Origin: Desmodesmus armatus
Lineage: Eukaryota; Chlorophyta; Chlorophyceae; Sphaeropleales; Scenedesmaceae
DNA length: 64,000 bases
Assembly (NCBI GenBank): GCA_007449985.2
Contig: VIIQ02000028.1
Span: forward strand, 528,001-592,000
Direction of reading: 5' to 3'
Shown: positions 12,301-23,436 of the stretch, in pieces
Position numbering within the stretch: position 1 is the first letter of the stretch
Layout: each line of letters begins with the position of its first letter
Position numbers and translations under genes: made by a program
The notes under the pieces: generated by a model
The model's database searches: none
The model's input: the letters and a program-made list of their open reading frames with translations, nothing else
Told to the model about the DNA's origin: nothing

Positions 12301-15300
12301 CCCCCATGCACCTCTCACCCCCAGCTCGTCCTGGTCTGGCAGCGGGAGTGAGTTCATCAGCACGCGCGGCAGCTTCAGCAGCTGTGGGGACGATGACGGG
12401 GCCTCGTCAGGGTCCCTCACGGACTCGGACGACCCTGTCACAGCAACAGCCGCTGCTGCCACAGCACGCAGCATGCAGCTGCGGCCGTATGATAACAGCA
12501 CGCGGGGTGCTGGCCGTGGGGGCCAGGGTGCAGCAGCCGGGGTGCCGGAAGGCAAGCAGAGGGGCCAGCCGTGGCCTGCTTGGAGGCTGCAGCAGCAGCG
12601 GGCCCTGGCTTGGAGGACACACATGCCTGACACGCTGCGCTGCAGCAGCTCACAGGGCTGCGGCAGGGCTTGTGGGCCGAGTGTGAATGGCCCACAGTCG
12701 CAGCAGCAGCCCGGGCAGCGGCAGCAACAGCAGCAGGCGTCTGCGCCGGCACCTGGCCCGGGGATCTTTGTGTTCGGCAGCAGCAGCAACTCTGGGGCTG
12801 GTGCTGGCGCTGGCAGCAGCTGCACAGCCAGCGGTAGCAATGCAGCTGGCAGCTTTGTACCTACAAGCCCAGTGCCTGCTACTGCTGCTAGTGTTGGTGC
12901 CGGTGCTGGGGCTGCTGCCGCGCCTGCTGGACCGTCTGAGGGCGTTGCAGCAGTGCAGTCAGGCCTTCTGTCACCAAGCAGCTGCAACAGCAGTCCTGTC
13001 AGGCCACGGCTGCCGCCGCCGCAGCAGCAGCAGCATCTTGGCGGTGCTAGTGGCAGCAGTGGCTTGGCGGCCTACTGGCAGCAGCAGCAGCTGCTGCTGT
13101 GCAGTGCAGATGCTGCAGCAGTGGAGCTCCTGGATGGGCTAGATATCGTCCAACGGGCGAAGCAGTTGAACAGCCATCAGCGCAGGGCCTCTGCTGCAGC
13201 AGCACACACCTCACAGAGGCTCTCTGGGCCTATGGCCGGCACCAAGCGTCCTGCAGCCGCTGCTGACGGGGACCCAGCAACAGCAGCAGGGGTTGTTGTC
13301 ACCAGCCAACATGACTTGATGCTGCCCCCAAGTGTGCCTGCCTTCCAAGCCCCAGGTGCGGTCCACACTGGGCTGTCAGCAGAGGGTGAGGCAGCAGCAG
13401 GGGAGTTTGGGGCTGGGGTGGGGCCTGACACGGGGACCCCCTCGGCCTCCAACAGGACTTGGCGGGACTGGCTGCTGCCTAAGAAGCTCCTGCAGTGGAA
13501 CGATGGGGATGACGAGGGTGGGGATGGGTCGGAGCTGTACCGTAGCCGCAGGTCCTCATTCAGTTCTGACGATACTTTGGATGACGTCATTTCCCGGGGT
13601 CTGGGGCACGCTTGCAGTGGTGGGCCAGGTGTGAGCCATATCACCCCAGCAGCAGCAGCAGGAGGGCTCCCTGACGGCAGCAGTGGCAGCAATGGCGGCT
13701 GCAGCAGCGGCCAGCAGCAGGGCCGGCGGGGTACCGTGCCCACTGTGGTGATTTCAGAGTTGAGCGATGAGCCAGCAGCGGGTGGTGAGGGGCCAGAGCA
13801 GTGTGCTGGTAGTGCTCCATGCTCCCCTCGCACACCGTCAGCACAGGACAGCTGCCGTGGCGGGGCTGACACTGGCGGCACCTCGTCAGGTGCTGTAGTA
13901 GTCCTGCCAGTCCCTTCCAGCGGCGCAGGGGATGCGGGTAGTGTCTCCCCTGCCACAGCAGCTGCTGCCGCGGCTGCCAATATTGACAGCCTGGGGGCGT
14001 GCCTTGCAGCAGCTGCGCCCGCTGTACTCGTGGATGAGTTGATCCGCTGCATGCAGCACCTGTACAGTACAGATGCCGACGTGGCAGATGAGGCACTCCA
14101 TTGCCTGGTTGACTTCCTGCAGCGGAAGCTCAACCCCAAGGGGTACCGCCGCGTGAACTGCGACACAGCTGTCGCAGCAATGGTGGGCGCCAGCAGGCGC
14201 TGCAGCAGCGGCAGCACGCTCTCACTCGAGCAGCTGTCGCCAGCAGCAGCAGCCGCTGCAGAGGCTGCCGGGCTTTCTGAAGACGAGGCTGCTTTGGCAG
14301 CTGAGCTGCTAGCTGCACCTGAGCTTGCATTCATGTGCCCCAGGGCCATGCGTGCAGCCATGTGCTGCCTCAGCAGCAGCGACCTGCACATGGCGCTGGC
14401 ATACATCGTGCGCCAGTCCGGCGCCCCGCTGGCCGGCGCTACCTGCGTGGATGTGGACAGCACCTGCGGCAGCAGCGGCGGCCGCAGCACCTTGGCCAGC
14501 AGCAGCGGGGCGGGCTCTGTGACAGGGGAGGAGGACCTGGGTGACACAGCCAGTCAGACAGACAGTCAGGAGTCAGACGAGGAATCTGGCTGCATGGCCC
14601 TGTTCCAGCTCTACCTGGATGAGGTTGCTTTTGAGGAGTTGGTGACTCATCTGTGGCCTGGGGAGTTCCGCCTGCGCGGGGAAGCGCCAGCCGGCGACGC
14701 AGCAGCAGCGGTAGCGACAGCAGGGAAGGGCAGCGCGCCACCCGCAACGGCGAAGAACCTGCACGGTGGGGCGCAGCAGGGCCGGCCTGCCGGCAAGGCA
14801 GCTGCCGGCAGTGCGGCAAGCGCTCAGGGCGGCAGCCAGGCTCAGAAGGACCGGTTGGAGCCTGTGCTGCTAGTGGCGCCCTGGTGGCTCGAGCACCTGC
14901 GGCAGTCCAGCAAGGCTAAGGACCAGACAGGGGATGCCGAGGCAGACATGCGTGTGCTGCGCTGGGTGTATGGCAATATTGAGAGTGCGCAGGCGGAGGA
15001 GCTAGCTGGGCGGCAGGCTGCTCTAAGGGGTGGGCTGGACAGGACGTCTGCCCTGTGGGAGTTGTATGAGGGGCTGGCTGAGGCCTGGAGGCGCATGCAG
15101 CGGGTGGCAGACAGGCAGCGGCGCCTGGAGCAGCTCAGGAGTAGGGTCAAGGTAGGTGCAGCGGCTGCTCCGGTGGTATACGTGTACACCCACAGGTTGT
15201 GTTGTTGACAAGTGGCGTGTGTGCTTTCGGGGACAAGTGTGCAGGACTGGCTTATGTTCCAGTGGGACTTTGCAGGTTGACTCAACTGCATGCCTCTTTC

Positions 15301-18300
15301 TGTCAGACAGCAATGTGTGCGAGCTTGGTGCTGCCAGCAAGCAGGCCAACCATGGTCAGTGATTGGATAAATGTATGGTTTTCAATGCACAGGATTGGCT
15401 TAGCGGTCCCTTTCCTCCGCCCTGGAAATATTCACGGCGAACCGATTTACAGTCCTACATGGTGTGTCATGCTGTACTGCTATGTCACCGCAGGCCAAGT
15501 TTGCTGAGGTGAAGGCTTTGGAGGATGCAGCCCAGCACGGCACCAGCCAACAGGCAGCAGCATTCCTGGAGTCACTGAGCAGCAGCTTAGCCTAGCACCA
15601 GCACCAGCACCAGCACCTGCGCTGCTAGCTTGCTCCGCATCCGGCAGCACCCCAGCAGCACTACCGGAGACAGCGCTCGTTCCTGCAACTGCCGCTGACT
15701 CAGCCCCCGCTGCTGCCGTGCCGCCGCAGCAGCAGCCTCCTGCAGCATGCGCGGCTGCGGCAGCTGCTGTCTCGCTGTCTCCCCTGATGCAGCTGACGAC
15801 ATACATGACAAAGCTCGCACCGCTGTACCTCTGCGAGCCTGCTGTTGCAGCAGTGCGCACGGCTCCGCTGCTCGCCAGCGAGGCCTCCCAGCACTTTGCC
15901 TGCACCCTACTGGAGCGCGAGCTCGCTGTGCTGGCCCTCATGGAAGCAAAGCTTGAGCACGATGTAGCTCTTGCTCGGCAGCGCCTGCAGGCAGCGAACG
16001 ACCGGCTGCTGGCAAAGCGCGGTACGGAGCTCTCAGCAGCAGAAGCCGAGCAGTCGAAGCTTATCGCAGAGGGCCCAGCCAGCCACAGGAAGAAAGACCT
16101 GCTTGATAAGGCCACGAAGGAGACAGAGCACAGGCAGAAGCTGGCTGATGTGAAGGCCCGCATCGAAGCTGCTAAGGCAGCCATTGCTGAGGATGAGGCC
16201 CTAGCAGCATCTGCAGAGCTAGCCGCTGCAGAGGGTACGGCAGCTCTCCTGCACGTGCAGGACCTCGCCCGGCAGATGAACATGCGGCTGAAGACACTGC
16301 AGGACTTCAATGCTCAGCTGGCTGCGCTGCTGCCACCCCTGCACGCACCTGCACCAGCAGCAGCGCCGCCCCAGCAGCAGTGCGCTGCAGCAGTCCCCGG
16401 CAGCTGCGCCAGCAGCAACGGCAGCGCAGCGTACGGGTCCCCAAACAGCAACAGCGTAGACAGCAGCGCATGCAGCAGCAGCCCTCAGGTGGACGCCGAG
16501 CCGGCGCCCCCTGCTGCGGCTGCGCCTGCCGCCCCCAGCGCCTTTGCAGATGCACATGCGGAGTGGACGCTGCGGGCCCGCAGGCTGGAGTGCCTGATGT
16601 GTCGCGTGCTGTGGGTAGCGGAAACGATCCGGCTGTTTGACGGACAGTATGACACCCACAGCGTTGCCGCAGGCAGCACCAGCACCAGCACAGCCGGCGG
16701 GTCCTCAGCACCAGCACCAGCAGCACAGGGCGCGGCAGCAGGTGGAGCAGCACAGGGCTTGGTTGGTCCGCAGGGCTACAGTCAGGCGCGCACCACACCC
16801 ACCGACATGCTGTCTGCCAGCAGATGGGTGAAGGCACAGGGAGAGGAGCTGGACGCCAACTTCCATGCTGCTGCAGAGGAGTTGGGGCTGCTGAGGTCAC
16901 GCATTCAGCAGCTTGCCTGGTGAGCGGGGATCTGAATTTTGGAATTTGAATATGAATGGGGACAATCTGGAGAGGACAGCGATCTGTGTTGGCATATGGG
17001 CTGAAGCCAGTCTCTAGACGTTGAGCAGCTGCGGTGGGGTCATGTGAGTGCATGCAGGCAATCTCTGTCGTGAGGGTCATATGCATGATTTCCATGCGGG
17101 CCAGATGCAGCTGATGGGAGTCAGGCGGCGTCAAGCATGCAGTGTTGGGCACCACTGGTGCGCAGGGCTTTTCTTGCTGCTTGATGCAAGAACCTTGCAT
17201 TTTGACACTACTGCTGTCCATGTGGGTTTGCACCACTGGCAGCAACTGATCGCCTTGCCACACAGCTCTTGTACAGTTACGCCAGCTGAACCCCTTGCGC
17301 TGCCTTTGTCCCTGCTGTCTGTGTCCACACTGTGTCTCATCCTGCAGTGTCGACCTGACCTTTGAGCTGCATGAGGCCGCCCTCAATTACGTGCGCCGCC
17401 GGATTGAGGCAGCATCCACAGCTGCTCAGGAGATGCGCTCGCAGCAGCTGTTGCTAGAGCTTGCCGCGGAAGAGGAAGCCGCCAAGAAGGCTGCTGCAGC
17501 ACCCACCAAGCAGCAGCAGCACTCTCAGCACACACAGGCAGCCGCCGCAGCGACAGCAGCAGCTGCCGCCGAGGTCAACGACAAAGGTGGCAGCTCTGTT
17601 GCAGCCGGTGGGCATCCTGTTTCCTCACAAGGGGCAGGGTCCACAGCAGCAGGAGCTGCTGCTGCCCAGCAGCAGCCCTCTGGCAAGGCTGGCAAGGGGA
17701 AGAAGGGCAAGCAGCAAGAGCAGAGCAAGCCTGCGGCCAGCAAGCCAACCCCCAAGGCCACAAGCAAGCAGCAGATCCAGCAGGTTGCTGCAGCAGCAGA
17801 GGAGACAGCGAAGCGGGAGGCAGCTGAGCGGCTGCAGGCCCGGGAGGCAGCTAGGGCTGCACGGGAGGCAGCGATAGAAGCCGAGCTTGAGAAGCGCAGG
17901 CAGGAGCTGCTGGCTATGGAGGAGGCAGCAGAAGCAGAGCTGATCCGGTTAGCTGAGGAAGCAAGCCTCAGGGAGCAGCAGGCACTGAAAGAGGCTGCCG
18001 AGACAGAGTGCCAGAAAAAGGAGCAGCAAGCAAGGGAGGCGGCTGCAGCGGCAGCAGCAGCGGCCGCGGCACCAGCTGCGGCGCAACCTGTCGGGCAGAG
18101 CCCGCGCAAGCAGCAGCAGCACCCGGGCAGCGGCAGCCCCGTGCCTGCCCAGGCAGGCAGCGGCAGGGCACAGCAGGGCACAGCAGGAGCTGCTGGGAGG
18201 GTCCCTCAGGGCAAGCAGCAGGGAGCTGCTGCTGTTGCAAGAGGAGCACCCGGGTCTGCTGGTAGTGCTGATCAGGGTCAGGGTCCTGTTGGAGTGACAT

Positions 18301-21300
18301 CGCCTGTGAGGCCTGCTGCTGCACACCGTGCATCCAGGGTCCAACTTACAGGACCAGGAGCAGCACAGGCTGTCAGTAGGGATGTGGGCAAGCAGGCTGC
18401 TGTTAAGCCACCTGGCAGCATGGCTGCAGCCCCTCCTGCTGCTGCCACCCCAGCAGCTCTCAGCAAACGCCAGCAGCAGGCTGCAGGTGCTGCAGCAGCC
18501 ACAGCTGGGACAGGACTTGCCGGCAAGAAGGGTGGGCGGGTGGTGGTCAGGCTGCAGCGGCCGGGGGCCGTGGCGGCAAGGGTCAGCCAGGGTCTGCAGG
18601 ATCCACACCATCTAAGCAGCAGCGCTCGCAGCACAAGCAGCAGGAGCGTGGGCAGTTGCCGCCGCCACCACCGCCGCCGCAGCCGGTACCTGTGATGCTG
18701 GATTTTGGCCCCACACCTGCTGAGGCGTATGCTGCAAAGCAGGCCCAGGGCGTAACTGCTGCTGCTGCTGCGGCTGGTGCCGCGCAGCCAGCCTCACAGG
18801 AGGAAAGTGCCCAGCAGCACTCAGTGCAACAGCAGCAGCAGGAGATGCCATTCGTACCACAGCAGCAGCAGATGCAGGGCGTAGTGGGAGATGTCCAACA
18901 GGGCTCTTCCCCCGTAGCTGCCGTTGCTGCTGGCACAGCAGGACCAGCATCCCCAGCAGCAGCACCGGGCTTAGAGGCTTTCGGGCTGACAGCCGCCGAT
19001 GCGGTGGTGCACATGCCCTCCAGCACCGCCAGCAGCAGCAGCCACTTGGCTCTGCTGTCACAGGGCCACCCAGATGGCTCAGTGCAGCCGCTGAGCATCC
19101 CATCCAACGAGCCCAGGAGCAGGTTCGACAGCAGCAGCGCACCATTATCAGCCGCACCTGGGAGTGCCTTTGCCGCTGCTGCATCTATCGCACAGCCTGG
19201 CGCAGCAGCAGCAGGGGTAGTAGGGCCGGTAGGGTCCTCGGCAGGTCTGTGTGCACCATCACTAGGCCACAGCCATGGCAGTCAGGCCTTCACTGCAGAT
19301 GCACCCCTTACAGGGTTCAGTCCAGCACCCGGCGGCCCGCTGCTGTCTTCTGTAGGCAGTGGGCACCTGCAGTACCCTGGTCCTGCTGGTGGTGCCGGTG
19401 CTGCGCACCCCGACAGCAGCATGCGCACCCTATCCGGTTCCAGCAGCTTACTGCCGGGTCTATCGGGGACTGGTCAGGGCTTTGGCTCGCAGGATGTGTT
19501 GCTGGGCTTTGGGTTGGGTGCAATGGGCGCAGTGGGTGGGTTCTCTGCCTCCCGGCAGGGCTCTGCAGGGCTGCAAGGCCCTGGGAGCTCAGACCTCACT
19601 CTGACCTCAGAAGGGCCTTCAAGCATGTCCGGTGGTGGCTCTAAGGGCGTTGCTGCAGTGATGGGCGTTGGCGCTGCTGTATCAGCACCCCTGACAGTAG
19701 GATCCGGACCCCCCTCTGTCCACCTGCGGCCCCCTAGGCCGGCATTGGGAGCTGTTGGTGGTGCTGGGGATAGCTTGCTGGGTGGTGGAGGTGTCAGTGG
19801 GGGGCTTGATACCCAGAGGGGCATGTTTGGCCAAGCAGGTGGTGCACCAGGCCTGGGTGTGCAGCTGCAGTCTGCTGGTGGGAGGTACAGTGGGTTGGAC
19901 AGTGTGCTGCAGGACCCGGAGTCCCCACAGCTGGGCTGCTCTCCTGCAGGAGATGCCCTACACATCCAAAGTATCATGTCTTTACTTGATGACACAGGGT
20001 CCAGCAGCAGCACACATGCACAGCCTGCGGCTGCAGCAGCGAACGCCGCTGGCGGCAGTGGCGGTGGTGGTCGCGGCAGGCAGGGCAAGAAGCAGCAGCA
20101 GCAGCACGACCAGCAGAAGCAGCCTCAGCGGCAGCAGCAGCGCCAACGGGGACAGAAGGGCCAGCACATGCAGCAACAACAGCAGCAGAGGCCAGGTAGC
20201 CGCGGCCGCAACAGTCCTGCTCCCGACAGTAAGGGTGCAATGCAACCAGGCCGTGGAGCCGATGGGTTGGCACCGACAGGCGTCCCTTCTGGCAGTATCA
20301 GCAGTGGCTCGGAGTCTTTCGGTCAGGCTGTCAACCCCAGCGCTAGCAGCAGTCTCAACAGCGTCATGTCCCCGATGCGGCCACCTGGTTTGTCTGGCAC
20401 CACAGGCAGCTTGTCCTCCCGCCCCAGTAGTGCTGGCAGCACCTCAACTGCACCTGGTGAGGGTCTGGGTGGTGTTGGTGCAGTGGGGTCCAGTCAGCGC
20501 CAACAGCAGATGAAGCAAGGTGGAAGCGCAGCAGCAGCGCCAAGCAGCGGGCAGCTCTGGGGCGGTTCTTTGGCCGCCTATGGTAGCGCCATGCAAGCTG
20601 GTGGTGCAGGACAGGCCTACAGCAGCAGCAGCTGGGCAGGTGCCGGGGCCATGGGCTTGGATACCAGCGGGCCCAGCAGCGGTGACATGACAGGGAGCAG
20701 GGGTGCTGCTGGGCAAGGGGCGTATGCTGCTGCTGGTACACGGGACGGTACAGCAGCGGCGGCCGCAGCCATGGCTGCAGGTGGGGGTGTCTGGTCAGGC
20801 CCCCGCCCTCAGCTGCCGTCCCTACCCAAGGGTGATCTTGCTGCAGGGAGGGATCAGCAGCGGCCTGGCTCTGCAGGCATGGGTGGCTACCCTACTGCAG
20901 CACAGGCCAACCAGCATGCACAGGCACATGCGCACATGGCCGCGGCCACTGCTGCCGCAGCCGCCGCCGCTGCTGCCACTGCCGCCGTGAAGCAGGCGCA
21001 GCAGCAGGCAGCTGCTGTTGCTGCAGTTGCCGGGCACCAGGCTGGCGGTGGGCTTCGGTCTCACAGTCCTGGCTTGGCGGGGTTGTACTCGCAGGGGCAG
21101 CAAGATATGGCTGCCCTTTTTGGTGGCAGCTCCAACAGCCTTCTGGGGGCTGGGCCTACGGGTGGGCTGTCAGTTGGGCAGGGGTACCTCGATGCTTCAG
21201 GAGGGTTTGGGGGTTTGACAAGTGGGGCACTGTCGGGTGGCTTCGGGGCACCACATGGTGGCATGAGCTCTGGGCTGGCAGATGTTGCGGGGCTGTGGCA

Positions 21301-21372
21301 GCAGCAGCAGCAGCAGCAGGCGGCGGCGGCGCTACGGTACCCTGGGGGTCTGGGTGGCCTGCAGCAGTCCCT

Positions 21373-21403
<31 letters not shown>

Positions 21404-21454
21404 ATGTGGTCTAGGCCACCCAGTGCAGGGGGCGGGCAGGGTGTTCAGTGGTAG
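9391..21454 (+). CDS. Giant DUF627/DUF629 protein (plant ubiquitin-hydrolase-related family)
   Basis: Exons are 9391-9452, 9538-9619, 9742-10188, 10520-10692, 11002-11609, 11733-15151, 15494-16919 and 17348-21454. The N-terminus matches the helical-repeat DUF627 of plant UCH-related proteins (EKCVDVWLRGD, then ATALSPNSLSCAALRA). Next comes a DUF629-like block: RERFMDVESFWRSCSPQQRLQLLRV followed by a C2H2 finger, C490-x2-C493-x12-H506-x4-H511. A second Cys pair set (CGKCQ and CIKCYREL) follows. Beyond about residue 600 are long Gln, Ala, Ser and Gly tracts, a coiled coil (about 15850-16250) and an Ala/Glu/Lys helix (17400-18060). No Cys or His box of a ubiquitin protease is visible, so it is probably not a peptidase. 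The last two exons each contain one frame break; adding one base in each gives perfect phase and about 3,441 residues. The low-complexity C-terminal 1,000 residues could in principle be a separate gene. Function is unknown. Confidence 0.75.
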
Positions 21455-23436
21455 TGAAGGTGACATGGGATGAGGCCAAGGGAAGGAGGGTTGCTGGGTG
21501 GTTTGTGGTCAGCAGGTTTGGGGGTTGTGGTACTTATGCAGATGGTTCGGACATGTATCTATTTGAAGTGGTTCACAGCAGGGTGCTCAGTGTTTGTTGG
21601 TGTTGCAATAGAAAGAATCAAATATGTCACACGGATTGTCTTGAGTTCTTGGCCTGCTAGGCAGGACTTTTCATGCTTTGCAGGCAGGCTGCTGCTGTTA
21701 TCGGCAGACATATGCACATGTTTCTGGTGTCCTGGTTGTGGTTGTTTAGAGCTGTGTCGAGCAGTGGTGGTGTCACCCTACAGTCCTACAGCAATCTACA
21801 GCACAGTGGTGCATGAAGCAGGCACTTATGCCACCAGCTGGGGGTCTTTAGGCAGGTTGCAGGGCACTGTCCAACTGCTATGCTTGGTTGCAGCTATGCA
21901 TGGTACTCAGTCAGTTTTTTTCACGTTGTGGCCGGCGTTACATTGGTGGCCAGCAGTATCTCTTGGCGTGCAGGGCGCTGTTAGCGGGCTGCGTGCGGGA
22001 GTGCATGGAATGGTTGTGAGCGGGTCCAATGCTGCTTGCTGATGAGCTGCATTTGGTTAGAGGCAGGTGTGTACCATGGCAGTTGGTGTATGCTTACACA
22101 ATGTTGTGCTGCTTGCGTTCTTGCTTGCTTGCGCAAGAAGTGCAGGAAACCCCCCTGTGGGTTGCTGAGCGTGCTGTCTCAGCCGTTCTGTGTGCCATGT
22201 GCACTTAGCTTTCCAGCTGGAGCGCCATGCACACCCTTACATTTTCATTTTTGGTGGGTGCTGCAGTGTGTTGTGTGAAGCTCTAGAGCAAAATGCCCCC
22301 TTGTCGGCAGGCAAGCCGGCAATGTGGTCATGTGCGGTGGAGCGCTCAAATGGAACAGGGTTGTCACAGCAGGGTGCAACAGAAGCTAGATGTCGTCCTT
22401 GCTGTGGAGCCTTCTTGGAGCCCTGCTGCCAGCAGTGGGGGGCACCTGCTCTGTTGTTGAGACCAACAGGGGCTGGAGGCACAGCTACCTCCAGTCAGGC
22501 TTAGTCGTGTGGATGTCATGTTGCTGTCACTGCAGCCCAGAAGGGTGTGTGCAGTCATGACAGACTGGGTGTGTCGCAATGGGTGAACACATGTGTGTGT
22601 GGGGTGGGTGTGACGGAGTGCTGACAGCAGCCCACCTGGTAATAGAAAGAAGCACAGGTGGAACGTGTGGGGTGCTGCTGTGTCGGCCTGTTGCTTGGTG
22701 TGTGGTGCACGTGTGTGCTGCAGCTCAGGCTTTGGTGGTGTCGTGCTGGTTTCAGCTGGCGCATGCGTCCTCGTGTTGTCGATGCTGAGTGGGCATGTGC
22801 TGACCGAGGTCCTTGGTTCTGGTAACAGCCCAAGTATCAACTTGAGACATGCAGTGGCACAGCGCAAAATCGACGTGATGGCAGCCCGCAACCATGATGG
22901 TGTGCATCGACAACATCCTGCAGGATGAGCTCATGCAGAACATCCCATGCACAAGGGTAAGGGGTGGGGTAGAGCTTGGAGGCATGAACACAAATGCTCC
23001 CAGCGAAAGGGGCAGGAATCCCCCAATGGGTTGACAGCATGCTCACATGGCGGCCGCAAAGGGTGATCACAGCGTGTGGGTTCAGGGGCTTGGGTTGGAT
23101 CCTTGCTTTGGATGTATAATTAGGCGTGAAAGGTTCTGTGACTCGTCCGGGTGCCGAAGCTGTACAGTGTAGTGCCAAGGCACTGTTACGGTTGAACGGT
23201 TCCGGTTGTGCTTCGCACGGTCGGACAAAATGGTTGAAACACAGCTGTATGATCGTTCCTTTTGTCTTTCTCGCAGTTGTCCAGGGCTCTCAGCTGATCA
23301 CCGCTTCACATACTACTGTACATCGAACCAGTTGACTGCTGAGGGCCTTGATAAGCTATCACACGTATCACAAAGTGATTATTGTGGGTTCTAAAGACAG
23401 GCACTGCGATCGGCAGTCGTGCACAGTGGTGCCAGC
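21455..23436. other. Gene-free TG-rich stretch after the DUF627/629 gene
   Basis: About 2 kb holds no supported exon. Roughly the first 1.3 kb is strongly TG-rich on the plus strand, the same bias seen after other stop codons here, so much of it may be a long 3' untranslated region. The end should carry the 5' leader and promoter of the coiled-coil gene. No repeat longer than a few units is seen. Confidence 0.5.

Noticed and set aside
13177..14547. 456-residue minus-strand open frame
   Set aside because: It is a Ser/Ala/Pro-rich shadow of the repetitive exon 11733-15151, with no splice context or family match.
18656..21454. Separate gene starting at the ATG-less open frame near 18656
   Set aside because: The frame extends upstream past 18560 as sensible sequence, and one added base joins it exactly to the preceding exon.
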